In this document: positions 1-12,105 of the stretch, piece by piece
How positions within the stretch are numbered: position 1 is the first letter of the stretch
Layout of the letters: each line of letters starts with the position of its first letter
DNA from: Apricaphanius iberus
Taxonomy: Eukaryota; Chordata; Actinopteri; Cyprinodontiformes; Aphaniidae
DNA length: 64,000 nucleotides
Assembly (NCBI GenBank): GCA_028564705.1
Contig: JAPXFQ010002804.1
Span: 1,860,001-1,924,000 of the forward strand
Direction: 5' to 3'
The notes under the pieces: model-generated
Seen by the model: the letters and a program-made list of their open reading frames with translations, nothing else
Database searches by the model: none
What the model was told of the DNA's origin: nothing
Translations under genes and position numbers: made by a program

Positions 1-1122
1 CATCATGAAAAGGACAAAAACATGTAAGTTTCATTGTCGATTTTCTCACATGACTGTCTCTCTGAAGGTGATGGAAGTGAATGTTTTATTCAAAGTCTGC
101 GCTGAAACAGGAAAACGGACCTCCTTGCTCCAGCTTCCACATATTGATTAGATGGAAAGGGATAGCATGTGAAGAGACGTTTTTTGACAAAGGCAAAGTA
201 AAAAAAAACAACAAAAAAAACACGTTTTTCTCTTAAAACTGTGGCTGTACCGCTCCCTGCCCTCTATATACTGTATATCAATGGCTCTGTCTGCCTCTCT
301 GGCCCTGATGCACATGCGCAGCAGTGGGAATCCAGATGAATAATGGCGTAACTCCAGAGAAGCCCAAACGGTCATGGCGTGTAGATAACAGAGCTCTAAT
401 GTTTAGGAGCCTTTGATGAAATTGTACGGAAGCATGTTAATCCAAAATCCACAAGGTGAACCTGCTTACCTTGGCAGACCGACTGTGATGCTCCAGCATC
501 TTAACAGGAAGCCCGGTGCGGCTGACTACGATGAGGGACAGTTGCCTCGCTAAGCTAATTAGCCCGTTAGCTGCTAACTTTAACACCAACAGTATGCTGA
601 CTGAACATCCTCTTTTACCCGAACATACCGGCTTTGTTTGTTCTGTCATTAATAGATCGAAATAAATGCCTGGATTTTTCTATTTATCTCAGCTTTTCTC
701 TTATGTCACCAACACCTGGATGGTGGCGGGTTCTGATCCGTTCAGACAGCGTAGTGCTGCTACTGTCAGCAAGACATCAAAGAATATTTGTATGGTTGCG
801 GAAATTTTAGGGGAGTGCACATAGCTGGCACATTTATTTCTGTTTATGGGAGCATTCCAAAACCCCATTGGACTCATAGACGCAAAAACTATGAAAAGGT
901 TGAACAAAGTGAGAGTTTATTAAATAGAAATGTTATTAATTACTTCTATTTATATCTGTAACATTAGCAGTACTGATTGTGATTTTATTTCCCTTAGCAT
1001 GCCATGTGTCTGCTGTGACATAGTTTTTTTATAATAATTTCCTAAATATTGAATAAGCGATAATTTTAACTGTTAGTATCTTAGAAAGCAGGATTCTTAC
1101 TCGGACCAGTTGTTAAAGATCC
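1..1122. other. Unrecognised AT-rich sequence
   Basis: No conserved reading frame, splice-bounded exon or transposon terminus could be recognised. Short open frames on the minus strand have no protein-like composition. It is probably intergenic or intronic. Confidence 0.5.
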
Positions 1123-2245
1123 CTAATTTTCAGCACGACAATTGAATGGAGATGTAATCTGGGGTGGGGTGAAATTTGGCACAGATCGCGTGGTGCCACC
1201 AATGCGACACACCTTAAGTGGTGTGCCCCGACTTCCTTGGGTGTTTCGGCCACTTATCACAAGACACCATCTTCTGGGGTTGGCCCACCACGGGTTGATC
1301 AAATCTGGGTGTGTGTAGCACCACATGATCATTTGGCAGCCCATATTGCGTCCCTACGTTTGAGCCACAGCCAGTGACTGCTCTGTTCCGCTTCACTGGC
1401 AAGTTCTTTGATTGCCCTCTTTTGGGCCTGCCCTCTGATCCCTTCTTCCTTCAAGAGCCTTGTGGTGGAACTGGCTACAAAACCTCTGCATCCCACCTCC
1501 ACTGGCCACACCTTCACATTCCAGCCCCGCCCCTCTGCTTCAGCTGCTAAATTGGCATACCGCAGCCACTTCCGCTCGAATGCCTCTTCAATGGCTTCCT
1601 CCCATGAGACATTTATCTCAATGATGAAGATAAGCTAGCAGGACTTGGACCAGAGGACAAGGTCTGGGCACAGGTTGGTTTCTGAAATTTTGGGTGGGAA
1701 GGTGAGCCTCTGGCTGATGTCTACCCAGATTTTCCAATTCAGGACTGTATTCAGTGAGCCAGAGTCTGGAAGTGATGGCTCGGTCCACTGTTTCTCCCCT
1801 TCCCACAAGAAGGTTGTTCTCCATGGGATAGTAGTCTGGGCATTTCGAGGCATGGCGTTGGTGCTTACCCTCTTGTTCTCAGGTTCAGCAGCCAAGCACT
1901 TGGTTTTGGTGCCAGGTGTATCTTCCTTGAGTTAGGCTTGTCTTGCAACCCACCAGGATGTGTTTGAGGGTTGCTGGGGCTGCACACAGGGACAGGCTAG
2001 GTCCTCTCCATGCCAGAGATTGTATGTTGGTTGGGGAGGGCTGGACATCGTATGTAGCTCTGATGATGAAACTTAGCCTATTAGCCTCCGTGCTCCATAT
2101 CTCACTCCATGTGATTTTTCTCCTCTCCACACCATGCCACTTCATCCAGCGGCCTTGCTGGGCTTGTGAGACAGCCTTGGCACACCTTGCTTCTTCCTCC
2201 TGGTGGCACATATTACTTAGATAACACACTTCCAGCTGGAAGCTA
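1123..2245 (-). pseudogene. Broken non-LTR retrotransposon 3' part with restriction-like endonuclease
   Basis: The minus strand encodes the C-terminal part of an R2/NeSL/HERO-type LINE protein, whose restriction-like endonuclease (RLE) nicks the target DNA for retrotransposition. A zinc-knuckle remnant lies near 1940-2000: the run ATLKHILVGC keeps one upstream Cys, the His and the last Cys, but the first Cys is lost. The endonuclease follows in order with the PD motif (PDLVLWS, about 1650), then an acidic strand (IIEINVSWEEA), ERKWLRY, and VEVGCRGF. The copy is dead: a frameshift near 1890 separates the knuckle from the endonuclease frame, and an in-frame stop at 1635-1637 sits inside the endonuclease core. 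The sequence down to about 1123 looks like the element's 3' region. The reverse transcriptase domain is absent, as expected for 5' truncation. The RLE group is clear to me from the motifs; the exact clade is not settled. Confidence 0.75.
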
Positions 2246-2269
2246 ATGATGTATATAATTCAGCAGCTT

Positions 2270-2375
2270 CTGCGATGAGATACAATTTATCGGTGATCCG
2301 ATTAGTCGACTAATCTACAAAATAATAGTGGATTAGTCGATTATCAAAATACTCGTTTGTGGCAGCCCTAATAGC
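2270..2375. mobile_element. hAT-like transposon end with palindrome
   Basis: The segment ends in GGCAGCCCTA, the reverse complement of a TAGGGCTGCC terminus like other hAT-type ends in this window. It contains the perfect 16-bp palindrome GATTAGTCGACTAATC at 2300-2315. The matching opposite end was not found, so only one end seems preserved. Confidence 0.5.
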
Positions 2376-2978
2376 AATCAATCAACGAGCGGCATTCATT
2401 TTCCTTGGCTCAGATTGGCTGTAGCCCGAAAAGTAAAGATAAGGAGGTCCGTGCATGTTGTCTTCTGCTGTAGCACTGAGTCAGTTATGTACTACTAAAA
2501 TAAGCGTTTTAGAGGTAAGTATTGAGATTTAAGGTATTCAAGGATGGCCGTGGTCCTTAACCCTCCATTGTATCTGATTCCAGCTGATTTAGTTGCTGTA
2601 TTTTGAATTCTACCTTGATTTGCTTTACTCAATGCTCAGTTCAGTAACTTCAATAACTGTTACTTGCGGCAAAACCAAAAAAAAAAAAAAAAACTCACCA
2701 AAAATCATAATAGAACCTGAGCCTTAAGTGCTTCCTCTAAAGGAAGCAACACATGTTGGCTCTTCATAGGTAAAAGTAGGTTTGAAGCTGGAATGTGAAC
2801 TCCATTGTTTAGATTTCTTAGTAAATATACATTGTTGTTGAAAGAAATTACAGGACAGATTTACAAGTAGTTTTAAGTGCCTGCTCCTCCACATTTCATT
2901 GTAAAGATTACTGTAGCACTTTTAAGTGCCTGTCTGTGGGGGTTGATGTCTGTTCTTTTCTCTAAAAAATTGCCAAAG
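2376..2978. other. Unrecognised sequence with a short poly-A run
   Basis: An A-run lies near 2675-2692. No gene, terminal repeat or LINE motif was recognised. Confidence 0.4.
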
Positions 2979-3550
2979 GCCATGTCCACAATTGTCCGGA
3001 TAATGCCATAAACGTAGAATTATTTAATCTACACCCTCCTATCGTCTACTCTGACCTGGCGTTTAAGTTCTGTGGCCGGATAAATATTAGCTGGGTAAGA
3101 GGGCCGTCTAATTCTTAATTCAACGGCTAAATGAGCAGATCTCGACAGCTTCCCCAGATAATGAAAGGAATTGATGTCAATGAAATGCTGCGTTCCAGGT
3201 TGACGACAACAACGCGACACTACAGACAAAGAAAACGGCAAAGATGGAGATGCAGCTTCTTCTTTTGCAAATTCAGACATTTAGCCATTGTTCTCTTCGG
3301 TGGGACAAACAGACATGCACTGTGCTGTAGAGCTTCTTGTTTATATTTTGTAGGCGCCGGCAGTGACGTAGATTATCTGTGTCAGTCTGTGTTTCGCGCG
3401 TCTTTTTGTGCATGTCCAGTATATGCAAAGATTTGGTATGGGATTGCGCAATCATGGAACTTTAAACGGGGCGTAAATGCTCGTGTTGAGTGGATGGCAT
3501 TAGGCTTCTAACTCCCCGTATAACCTTCTCGGCTTAGTGTGGACATGGCC
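2979..3550. mobile_element. Non-autonomous DNA element with terminal inverted repeats
   Basis: The left end GGCCATGTCCACA is repeated in inverted form at the right end (TGTGGACATGGCC), bounding 572 bp. A 126-codon open frame inside (3131-3511) resembles no transposase and is probably fortuitous. The superfamily is not assigned, since no clean target duplication is visible. Confidence 0.6.
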
Positions 3551-3959
3551 AAAAACTTTCCATAAGAATGCTCTGTGTTCAAATCTCAGCCCAGAAAGCG
3601 TGTTTCCTTTGTGGCCCGTGGATGCATAGGTTCGCTTCGGTACTCCAGTTTCTTTTCGTTCCAAAAGATTTGCATGTTAACTGGTCTCTCTGAATCTCTC
3701 TTAGGACTGTGTGGTTCCTCTTGCCCAATGATCAATAGAGATAGGCAAAAGCCCCCCATAACCTTGTAACGATAAGCACCTCTGTATACAGGGTTAGGGT
3801 TAACTAAAATTACTTGACAAGAACGCTTTCTGGAATATAAATTAGTATTTTGATCAATTTATAAAATGCAAAGTGTGCAAAAAGAAGAAAATTCAAATCA
3901 ATATTTGGTGTTGCGATCAACACCATCTAGCCACGACTTCGGAGGAACAAGTTGGAGCT
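3551..3959. other. Unrecognised sequence
   Basis: Nothing recognisable was found before the Rex1 fragment begins. Confidence 0.4.
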
Positions 3960-4935
3960 ATCACCACATGTCCCAGTCGAATGCTACTGGACTACATCAC
4001 AGGACGCCCGCAGTATGTGAGGACACAGGGCTGTGTCTCTGATACGCTGGTCTGCACTACGGGGGCCCCATAGGAAACATTGCTGGCACCGTTCCTCTTC
4101 ACCCTCAACACTGCAGACTTCTCCATCAACTCCCCACGCTGCCACCTACAGAAACGCTGTGACGACTCCACCAGTCGGCCTCATCACAGGTGAGGACGAC
4201 TCAGAGTACAGACAGAGGACTCTGGACTTTGTGGAATTGTGCCAGCAGAACCACCTGCTTATCAGCGCTGGGAAAACCAAGGAGTTGGTGTTGGACTTCC
4301 GGCGACGCAGACCCACCACACTGACACCGGTGAACATCCAGGGAGTGGACATTGAGATTGTGGACTCTTATAGGTACCTGGGTGTTCATCTGAATAATAA
4401 ACTGGACTGAGGCCACAACACTGATGCTCTTTACAGGAAGGGTCAGAGCAGACTCTATCTGCTGAGGCGGTTGAGGTCATCTGGAGTCCAGGGAGCGCTT
4501 GTAAAGACATTCTAAGACTCTGTGGTGGCATTAGTCATCTTTTATATTAATTGCAGAGCTGCACTGTGATTTGCACTAATCACCCAAATAACTACAACTG
4601 TTTATAACTTGCAAATTTTTGCCAGTTTTTATATACTAACTTGTTGGACGTTATACATTTACTTTTTAATGCACATGTACAATGAACATTCTGTACGTAT
4701 TTCTAAATATTTATAATTATTTAAACATCTTTCAGTATCCTGCTCTTTTGCACATCACAACCTGGGTATGCCACTTTATCAGTATTTTAATCTTCATCAC
4801 TGAACAGTATTCTGTTTTTGTAAGTATGATGTAAATATTCTTTTTGTAAAGTGTATGTTTCTGTTTTGTGTTCTATTTTTTCTACTGTTGCAACCCTATT
4901 TACCCTTGTGGGACAATTAAAGGATTATGATATTA
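3960..4935 (+). pseudogene. Rex1 (CR1-related) LINE fragment: end of reverse transcriptase and 3' UTR
   Basis: Translation in two frames gives the late part of a Rex1-type reverse transcriptase: YITGRPQYVR and GCVSDTLVCTTGAP near 3990-4070, then GLITGEDDSEYRQRTLDFV, KTKELVLDFRRRR and YRYLGVHLNNKLD near 4180-4410. The stretch around 4444-4468 (GAGCAGACTCTATCTGCTGA) closely matches the sequence I remember as the RTX1-R3 primer used to amplify fish Rex1. A frame change between the first and second segments, a stop at 4408-4410 after LNNKLD and another near 4514 show it is dead. The 3' end is AT-rich and finishes with CCCTTGTGGGACAATTAAAG-like sequence, typical of Rex1 tails. Confidence 0.8.
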
Positions 4936-5268
4936 AATTTTGTCTTAAATTCCAGCATCATTTTTTATAATTACACTTGCATAAAGTCAGGGATATTGTA
5001 GGATTATGATTAGATGTTTGATCAACCAATTATACCAAATGGGTGCTAATGATCATTATTTTATGTAGTTTTAAACAGTCAATAACTGAAACAGAAACAG
5101 CCGTGTAGGAGGCTTAAAACTGGGTGAGGAAAAGCCAAACTCTGCTACCAAGTTGATGTTGTGGGAGATAGTTTCGTGCCATGGCAAGACAGCACAGCTA
5201 CAAGAAACAAGGTAGTTCTACTGCAGCAGCAAGGTCTCTCCCAGACAAAGATTTCAAAGCAGAATTGG
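4936..5268. other. Unrecognised sequence between Rex1 and hAT-like element
   Basis: Nothing recognisable. It ends in GTTTCAAG, the left target duplication of the next element. Confidence 0.4.
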
Positions 5269-6138
5269 GTTTCAAGTAGGGATGCACGATTAATCGGATT
5301 TTGATCGTGATCACGATTTTGGTGGCCACAATTAAATGAACCTGATCATCAACAATATTTACATTCAAAATGCGAGCTCTTCTGCTTTCTACTTTATCAT
5401 AGTTTATGAGCCACCAGGGGGCAAACGCGTGGCTAAAGCCTCATTATGCTGCCCGAACAAAAACCGCGCACACGCCATTCAGCACTCATAATGGCTGCAC
5501 TACACTTGCAGGTGAAAAGGAGTATTTGAGCAATGTAGTAGATCCAAATCTCCATTATGGATCTGACTAGTAAGCAGAAAGTTGCCGAAAGTGTATTACC
5601 GCCACAGTAAGCAGCCAGTGGATGCTACGCTATTCCACAATGCAGCGGATGCCCCAAAACCATAGAAGAAGAAGGACCTAGCTAAAAATGGCTACAAACG
5701 AACTGTCAACCATTGACACCGCCGCAGTTTCGGCGGATAAATGTACGTTTAGCGATGTTACTGATTACTGTAATTGTTTTTTGACTGATTAAAAATTTAA
5801 GTTAAGTCATACCAGACAAAATAACGGCTAGAGGATGGCGGGACCACAGGCGAATGTAACGTAAACATCTGGGTCAACAGAAAAGTCTTACGGGTCAAGG
5901 GCATGCTAAGGTGGAGCAGTAATTCTGATTTCATGCCTATTATGCGATTCTTTGCCATGCAGTATTTACTACATTAACGGGCGAGTATTTTTCTGTATAA
6001 GCTGTAATTGTTTCCATTAAATTGCACTTTGAGATTGCACTCTGCAATAACATATTTAGCTTTTGCATTATTTATTAGGAATGGGAATCTTACAACATCT
6101 CACGATTCAATTCGATTCCGATTCCTGGAGTGACTATT

Positions 6139-6192
6139 CGATTCAGAAACGATTCTCGATTCAGAAACGATTCTCGATTCAGAAGCGATTCT
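6139..6192. repeat. Three tandem copies of an 18-bp subterminal motif
   Basis: CGATTCAGAAACGATTCT occurs three times head to tail, the third copy with one change. Iterated subterminal motifs can be transposase binding sites in hAT elements; that role is inferred here. Confidence 0.85.
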
Positions 6193-7065
6193 CTATTCAA
6201 ATCTATTTTATTTTCTTAATCAATACTCTTTCATTCATCATTTGTGTTTGTAATACACACAACTTGATCTGCCAAGTGCCTGTGATGAAGTGAGCCATGA
6301 ATGTAATAGGGCATCAACACAAAATGGATTTTACAATCTATGTTGAGAGAAAGGAACTGGTTCAAAAGTAACAAGACAGGAAATTGCAACTGGACATCAC
6401 AGACCTTTTAAACAAAATTTCTAGTCTTGGAAAAAAAATGCTGATATATTTTAAGAAGGAAAAAAATAATATGTATTTTGTTTGTTCTTTGGTACGTAGT
6501 AGAAAATACATTGGAAATATTTAGTATGCACCAAATGTTGCTTATCAATCATCATTAAACAGAAATTTATGGCTTATGTTATTATTTTCATTGTTTTTGT
6601 TAGAAATGTTAAAAGTCCTAACGTTATAGAACTCAGCATATATTTCGGACTTCCTTGAAAGCGCCACAGGTGTGCAGCCTGCTGGATGTTTATGTGTAGC
6701 TTATAAAGAAAGATCGCTCTTATATACTTGCAGATTTATAAAAAAAAAAAAAACTTTAGCCAAGGCTGGCATTTGCATGGAGAAGACCTTTTAGACGGCC
6801 CAAACATTTACCTTCAGCAAAGACGGGGCGGGCTGGATTTTTCTTTAGTCTTTAATGCTGAAGCTTTAGCCTAGCGGCTACAGCTAGCTAGCGCTAGCTA
6901 GCCAACGGCGCATCAGATCTGTCAATGCGAAGGTGGCCATTGCATGACAAACACTACGCGAAGCGAAAATGTAAAAAGGTTCAGAAAACATATTTTTTGA
7001 GAATCGATTCTCAAACATTTCGGATCGATTCTGAATCTATAGGAATCTAGATTCAGACGTGAATC

Positions 7066-7067
<2 letters not shown>

Positions 7068-7103
<36 letters not shown>
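7068..7103. repeat. Poly-T tract of 36 bases
   Basis: An uninterrupted T-run near the right end of the inner hAT-like element. Confidence 0.95.
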
Positions 7104-7312
7104 CTCACACGCCTATTATTTATAATATATTCTAATCTAAGGTTTTACTTTTCACAAACATTTTGCAACATTGTACGTTTATAATTGGTGCAATAAAAAT
7201 AGATATTTTACAGGACTGGATGAATGATCATGATTAATAATTGTGATTACATTTTTGATCAAAATAATCGTGATTATTACTTTGGTCATAATCGTGCAGC
7301 CCTAGTTTCGAA

Positions 7313-8293
7313 ATGTGCTGTTCAAGTTCTTTTGAAGAAGCACAAAGAAGTTGTGAAGATGTGTTGTGGGGTCATTTTAATCTGTAAAGCACTTTGATAA
7401 GCTATGTAGTTTGAAGTTTAATTTGAAATGTCTTTTTTATGTTAATATGACCAAAATTGTTTCTCTTTGCTAAAAGCCACAATAATGAGAGCTAGAATAT
7501 GCCAGATTTATTCATGTCTCCAATATCAAACGTGTATCCCACAGTTTAAGTCACAAACTCATAAATTAAGCCCAAAACTTCAGTGCCTCTGCTGATGAAG
7601 CCTTGCAGTGTGTGGGTGCACGCAGAATCAACGGTGTCATCCGATGCCCCGGTTGTTGTCAGTGTGTGCCAGAGGCCTATTTGTGGTCGCCAGCATACGG
7701 ACACAGCACGTGCAGCTGCAGCCGCCCAGCCTCCCTTGTCTGTAGATGATGGTCTACTTCGAAAGCGCCTGGGGTACAGGATGGCCTTGACGACAAACAA
7801 ACCGCCCATGTTCTGAAATATGGATTTGACTGAGGCGCCTGTTATGCAGCAATTGTCATTCACACATTAGGTAGGGCAGATTTATTGTCGGGGTCCTACT
7901 GCTGCTACAAGGGATAGATGGCCTAGGGTAGCTGCTAATAGTACTTTGGGGGTCATTTTGCACAGAAAGAAATGTCCTGTGCATTATTTTGCTGCAACAA
8001 ATCTTCTGCACTTTCTTTGTTTAATTATTACCTTGAATTTTAATGCCCACTGCGTTCAGGAAGAGAGCAGGAGATGTCACCTTGGACTGAACAGGATGTT
8101 CACTGCATTAGCTATTCACAGGTTTTGCTGCTGACAGATAAGACCATTTGAGGTCAGGAAGCTGAATCTTAGGAACCTGTTGGTGGTCAGGTAGTACAGA
8201 ATATATATATTATAATATACTTGTAAAGTGATATTTATTTGTGATGTGTATTGGCCAGAATGATATGTTTTATAAAACAGAGGGAAAAATCCA
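7313..8293. other. Unrecognised sequence with a GC-richer block
   Basis: The segment 7590-7815 is richer in G+C and open on both strands (77 codons +, 105 codons -), but no domain, splice site pair or known family was recognised. The rest is AT-rich and featureless. Confidence 0.35.
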
Positions 8294-8295
8294 TA

Positions 8296-8425
8296 CAGTG
8301 GGGAAATTAAGTATCTGATACACTGCTGATTTTTGAAGTTTTCTCACTTACAAAGCATGTAGAGGTTGGTAATTTGTATCAAAGGCCCTCTTCAACTGTG
8401 AAGGACAAAATCTAACCCAAGAATG
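8296..8425. mobile_element. Tc1-like terminal repeat remnant
   Basis: After a TA dinucleotide at 8294-8295, the sequence CAGTGGGGAAATTAAGTATC followed by a TACACTGCTGATTTTTGAAG-like stretch resembles the terminal repeat of a common fish Tc1-like family. No opposite end or transposase is present, so this is a solo remnant. Confidence 0.6.
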
Positions 8426-9100
8426 CAGAGTTTAATAGCACAATGTGCGCTGATAACGCATTATAGGCTGTAGACAACCTCTCCACCCCCCGAGATTTAA
8501 GTATCCCTACCCATTTCAGTGTCTGCATTATGTGTACCTGCTGGTGACAGAAGTATTAACCCAATTATCATAGAGCCATCGGGCTAAATGGCCAAATAGC
8601 ACACGACTCTTTTATTGTAGATGTAGATATGAGTAGATGAGGAAAATGATTCTTTCTATTGTAGGGTTTTATTAAGGTGTTGAATGTGACCATTTATCAG
8701 GGCTTCGGGGCCATTTTCAGCCCCAACAAGTTTTTTTAAAAAGTTGCTCAAAGAACCGTTTCCAAAAGTTTTTATAGAGCCACTTTAAATGTGTTTCACT
8801 CATCAATCCACATTTCATCTGGCTTTTGGGAAATCATGACACTGTAGTCTGTCAAAGGTAACGAAGACGATATGTTGCCCACAGTATTTGTGACAAAGGA
8901 AGACCAACTGTTGTAAAACTGCTGTAGTAATTATTCTCAGTTCCTGAATCCTAGAAAAGCACAAGTAGAAGGAAGAAATTATGCAATACAATATTTCCTG
9001 GCCAATATATTTAGCCGTTCTTGTGACATTAGTGGCTTCATCAATCTTGTAGAGTCTTGAGTAAAGTCTTGAAAATACTTAGATTTTGTTGTCTGCAGAA
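8426..9100. other. Unrecognised sequence
   Basis: No gene, repeat end or conserved motif recognised. Confidence 0.4.
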
Positions 9101-9104
9101 TAAA

Positions 9105-9769
9105 GCCTAGTTTATATTTCTCCAACAGCAAATTTGCACGCAGACATATTGATGGAGACGTTTTTCATTTATGGTTCTCAGTTTCTTTCTGTTCCCCATT
9201 GCTTTTTCAGCATTGCAAAGCAATTCTCGACCAGGACAGCAGGGGGTGCTAATTTTTCATTGCGGCTATGCCTACTATCGCAAGCTCATTTCAGTTTTTT
9301 TCTTCAGTCTGTGAACGCATTTCCCCCTCAAGGAGCATTGGAGGACAGAAAGTATGTTTTCACTAAGCTGTAAAGCTTTTTACTAGAAGTGCAGCTCATA
9401 GAATACTCTAAAAATGCATGTAAAGAAACAAGGTGGCCTTTTTTGTTGTTTTCCTACACCTCCTTGTGTTCAAAATTGCCAAAAGAAAAGATTAGATAAA
9501 ATATCCTTTGAATATAAAGCATGTTGTGTCCAAATGCTGCATTATCTACCGACTACAGAGACTTTAGAGCTCCGCTCTGGTGAAGCATGATCTGGCTGTT
9601 TCTGAACTGATCAATCACAGGCAGACGCTCTACGTTGACAGAGACCAATAGTTAGAAAATGGAACCCTACTCTGTCCGTCCTTGCGTAGGTGACTGAGGG
9701 CCCTTGTGTCGATGGATAATGGTGCTGCGACAAACCGTCTCCGTCAAAACAGAAAAGTATAAACTAGGC
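9105..9769. mobile_element. TTAA-type non-autonomous DNA element
   Basis: The ends GCCTAGTTTATATTTCTC and GAAAAGTATAAACTAGGC are inverted repeats. TTAA follows the right end (9770-9773) and a degenerate TAAA precedes the left end, suggesting TTAA-target insertion as in piggyBac or Kolobok elements. No transposase is present. Confidence 0.65.
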
Positions 9770-9773
9770 TTAA

Positions 9774-11220
9774 GCCCCAATTAAGCCCCACTGTGCGCGT
9801 CATCGGCGCGTTAAAGCAATGGCACAGTGACCGTGGCAAGTAGAAACTGTTATAGTCAATGGAGTAGTTTACACCGGGAGTGCTATGGCGCGTCCCTAAA
9901 GCATATCGCGCTGCACTAAAGATAGAATTTGGTTTTATTTTTTAGGTGACATTTTTCCAAAACGCACCAAGCTCCAACAGTTAACATGGCTAAAGAGGAA
10001 AACACCCATGGTAAGCATCCAGGAAATTTCAAAATAACAGACATGTTAAGACTTTGTAAACATTACAACCTTACAGGTGACCAAAGGGATCATTTGCATC
10101 TTTTGAGGAAATCATCAGCAATTTTTTTTCTGGCATAGTCAATGAGAGGTTTACCACAGCAGTGTGTATATTTGCATACATTAAGCAGCAACACTGTATT
10201 TTTAGAATACCTTGCAACAAAGAGATATCCTACGAGTTAATCAGTCAGCTGTTGATAATATACCTGCTTGAATGTATGCATGCCCAAGGCTTGAATCATT
10301 CACAGAATATGTTTACAGAGCTCTGTATCATCCTGTGCGAAAAATGCCTCAGGTGGAAACAAACCAAGACTTTAGTCGAATAGAATCATTTAAGTCATTT
10401 CAAATACTTATTAAATTAACTTGTTCAGGAAGCACAATTAGATGGTAGATCTGCACTTATAAAAAACTATAATTATCAGCATTAGGTTTTAGAAGTGGTG
10501 CAGAAAAACTGTCAATCGCAAAGCTGGGGAAACGTCCTTCTGTCTGGCTAAAGTGGGTTGATGGTGATCTTAAAATAACGTCACATAAAAACAAATAATT
10601 TTTACAATGTCTTGTCAGTTTTCAGAAAAGCGATTTGTGCTGACCGCTATCATAAGAAGCTGTTTAATGTTAATATTAAAATATTTTAATATCTTTTTAT
10701 TAAAATAATAAAGGAAATTGTTAAATTATTTTACAAAAATTTTACACATTTTCCTTACGGAATTACCAGTTTATCCTTAAGTATAAGGTATTTCAACATT
10801 GTCATGTTACTGTTCTGGAAATTAACTATAGACCTATCAGGATGTTAAAAAGCTTTAACATTGTAGGTTTCCAGTTTCCTTTTGGTCAAAGTAGCCTATT
10901 TTTGGGTGGAGGCGGGTGCTTGGAACTTGCAGTTTCAGTCTTCATCTCTGCGGACCATGTAGCGTGGATTGACGCGCCACGTAGGTCGCGACAAAACCGC
11001 TCGCTAATGTGCCCAATGCAAATTGGGGGAAGAATCCATATAAATGATCCAATTGCATTTAGAAGTTTTTGATCATGTTTAAGAACCCTTGTTTTGTGGC
11101 TCTGATAAAGAAAAACTGTTGCACCATCCTAGAAGAGAATAAGCTTCTCTGTCTCCGCTACATTAAACATGTTGGAGTCTAAACTGGAGAGGTCCACAGA
11201 CTGATCAAAGTCAACAGGTG
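9774..11220. other. Unrecognised AT-rich sequence
   Basis: No supported gene or element. A CpG-richer patch lies at 10940-11000. Confidence 0.4.
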
Positions 11221-11224
11221 ACGA

Positions 11225-11690
11225 TTGGCATTTAAGGCCACCATCCATATTTGCTTTAATTAGACTAAGTTATCAATACCTCCACTCTAGAGACAAAGCA
11301 GGGAATTCTGAGCTTAGGACAAGGCTCCAGGCTCATTTGACCTTTACCAAGCAGGAGCGGTATCTGGGAAGTAATTGATAACCTGAGCTCATTTAGAGCA
11401 TGATGTGAAAAAAAGCAGCAGATCTTCTAAAATGTTCTGTTCTGTTTGCTCAATGTTCTTTCCTCCTCATGCTGGGGCCTGTGCCAGTGCGGCTTACCCG
11501 CCATTCTTTACAGCTTTCTGTCAAGTGTGCTAATTGCTGTAAACAGCTGAGTGCTCTGTTGTCGGGATTGACCCTTATTAAAAGCTGTTCAATCTGCTTC
11601 GGATTTGACGCCGCTTGGTCGTTTGTATGCCTCTTCTCGTTTAATGGCTTTTTGCTATAATTGCATGTTAAACTCATTACTGTGAGGGCA
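11225..11690. promoter_or_regulatory. Candidate conserved non-coding element
   Basis: This stretch has mixed, non-repetitive composition with TAAT/ATTA cores and no transposon ends, unlike its surroundings. It reads like a vertebrate non-coding conserved element, but that is an impression from composition alone; conservation cannot be tested here. Confidence 0.2.
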
Positions 11691-11924
11691 GCTAGCTTTT
11701 AGGGTTTAATGTAGGGATTAGGGGGTGAAAATGGATGAAAAAAAGTTATTAGGATTTATTCCTGTCATGACCTTCTTAACTTTCAGGCCTGAAAAAAAGG
11801 GATGTTTGAGTTGGATGTTTTGTATAATGCTTGTTTTCTGAGATGCTCTCTAACTCAATATTCTGTCCAAAATGAGCAGTTTATCTAGTTTATGAGAAGG
11901 CTAAAAACCAGGAATAAAAAGTTT

Positions 11925-12105
11925 CAGGGTAGACATGCAGGCAGCAAGAGAAATTTGAGTTATATCCTTAGTCCGACTAAAATCAGACTTTTGAAATGTA
12001 TGTTTACAATTTAGCTCGACTTAAGCCCAAATGGAGTTGGAGAAATTGGACCAAGGTACTCATATAATGCAACTGGAGAATTGAATGTCTCTGCATGTAA
12101 ACGCT
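11925..12105. mobile_element. Short inverted-repeat element or remnant
   Basis: The left side has ACATGCAGGCAGCAAGAGAA and the right side ends CTGCATGTAAAC, forming imperfect terminal inverted repeats. The inner sequence (CTTAGTCCGACT, GACTTTTGAAATG) recurs at 17557-17630, which supports a dispersed family. Confidence 0.5.

Larger units (their letters stand above)
6076..7115. mobile_element. Non-autonomous hAT-like element nested inside another
   Basis: The termini are TAGGAATGGG and CACACGCCTA (inverted: TAGGCGTGTG). They are flanked by a perfect 8-bp target duplication, TTATTTAT, at 6068-6075 and 7116-7123. Subterminal sequence is rich in GATTC/GAATC motifs. There is no transposase coding capacity. 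Confidence 0.8.
5277..7304. mobile_element. Non-autonomous hAT-like element (outer of a nested pair)
   Basis: The left terminus TAGGGATGCACGATTA is mirrored on the right by TAATCGTGCAGCCCTA. The 8-bp flanks GTTTCAAG (5269-5276) and GTTTCGAA (7305-7312) match at 6 of 8 positions, fitting the 8-bp duplication made by hAT transposases. No transposase frame is present. The element was itself hit by a second hAT-like element at 6076-7115, leaving roughly 1 kb of its own sequence. Confidence 0.75.

Noticed and set aside
2290..2320. Perfect palindrome as a possible host transcription factor site
   Set aside because: It sits in a hAT-like terminus where GATTAGTCGACTAATC is part of the transposon end.
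3131..3511. 126-codon + strand frame
   Set aside because: Lies wholly within an inverted-repeat miniature element and shows no transposase or host domain.
7546..7863. GC-richer block open on both strands (77 and 105 codons)
   Set aside because: No splice sites, start context or domain recognised; the open state follows from local composition.
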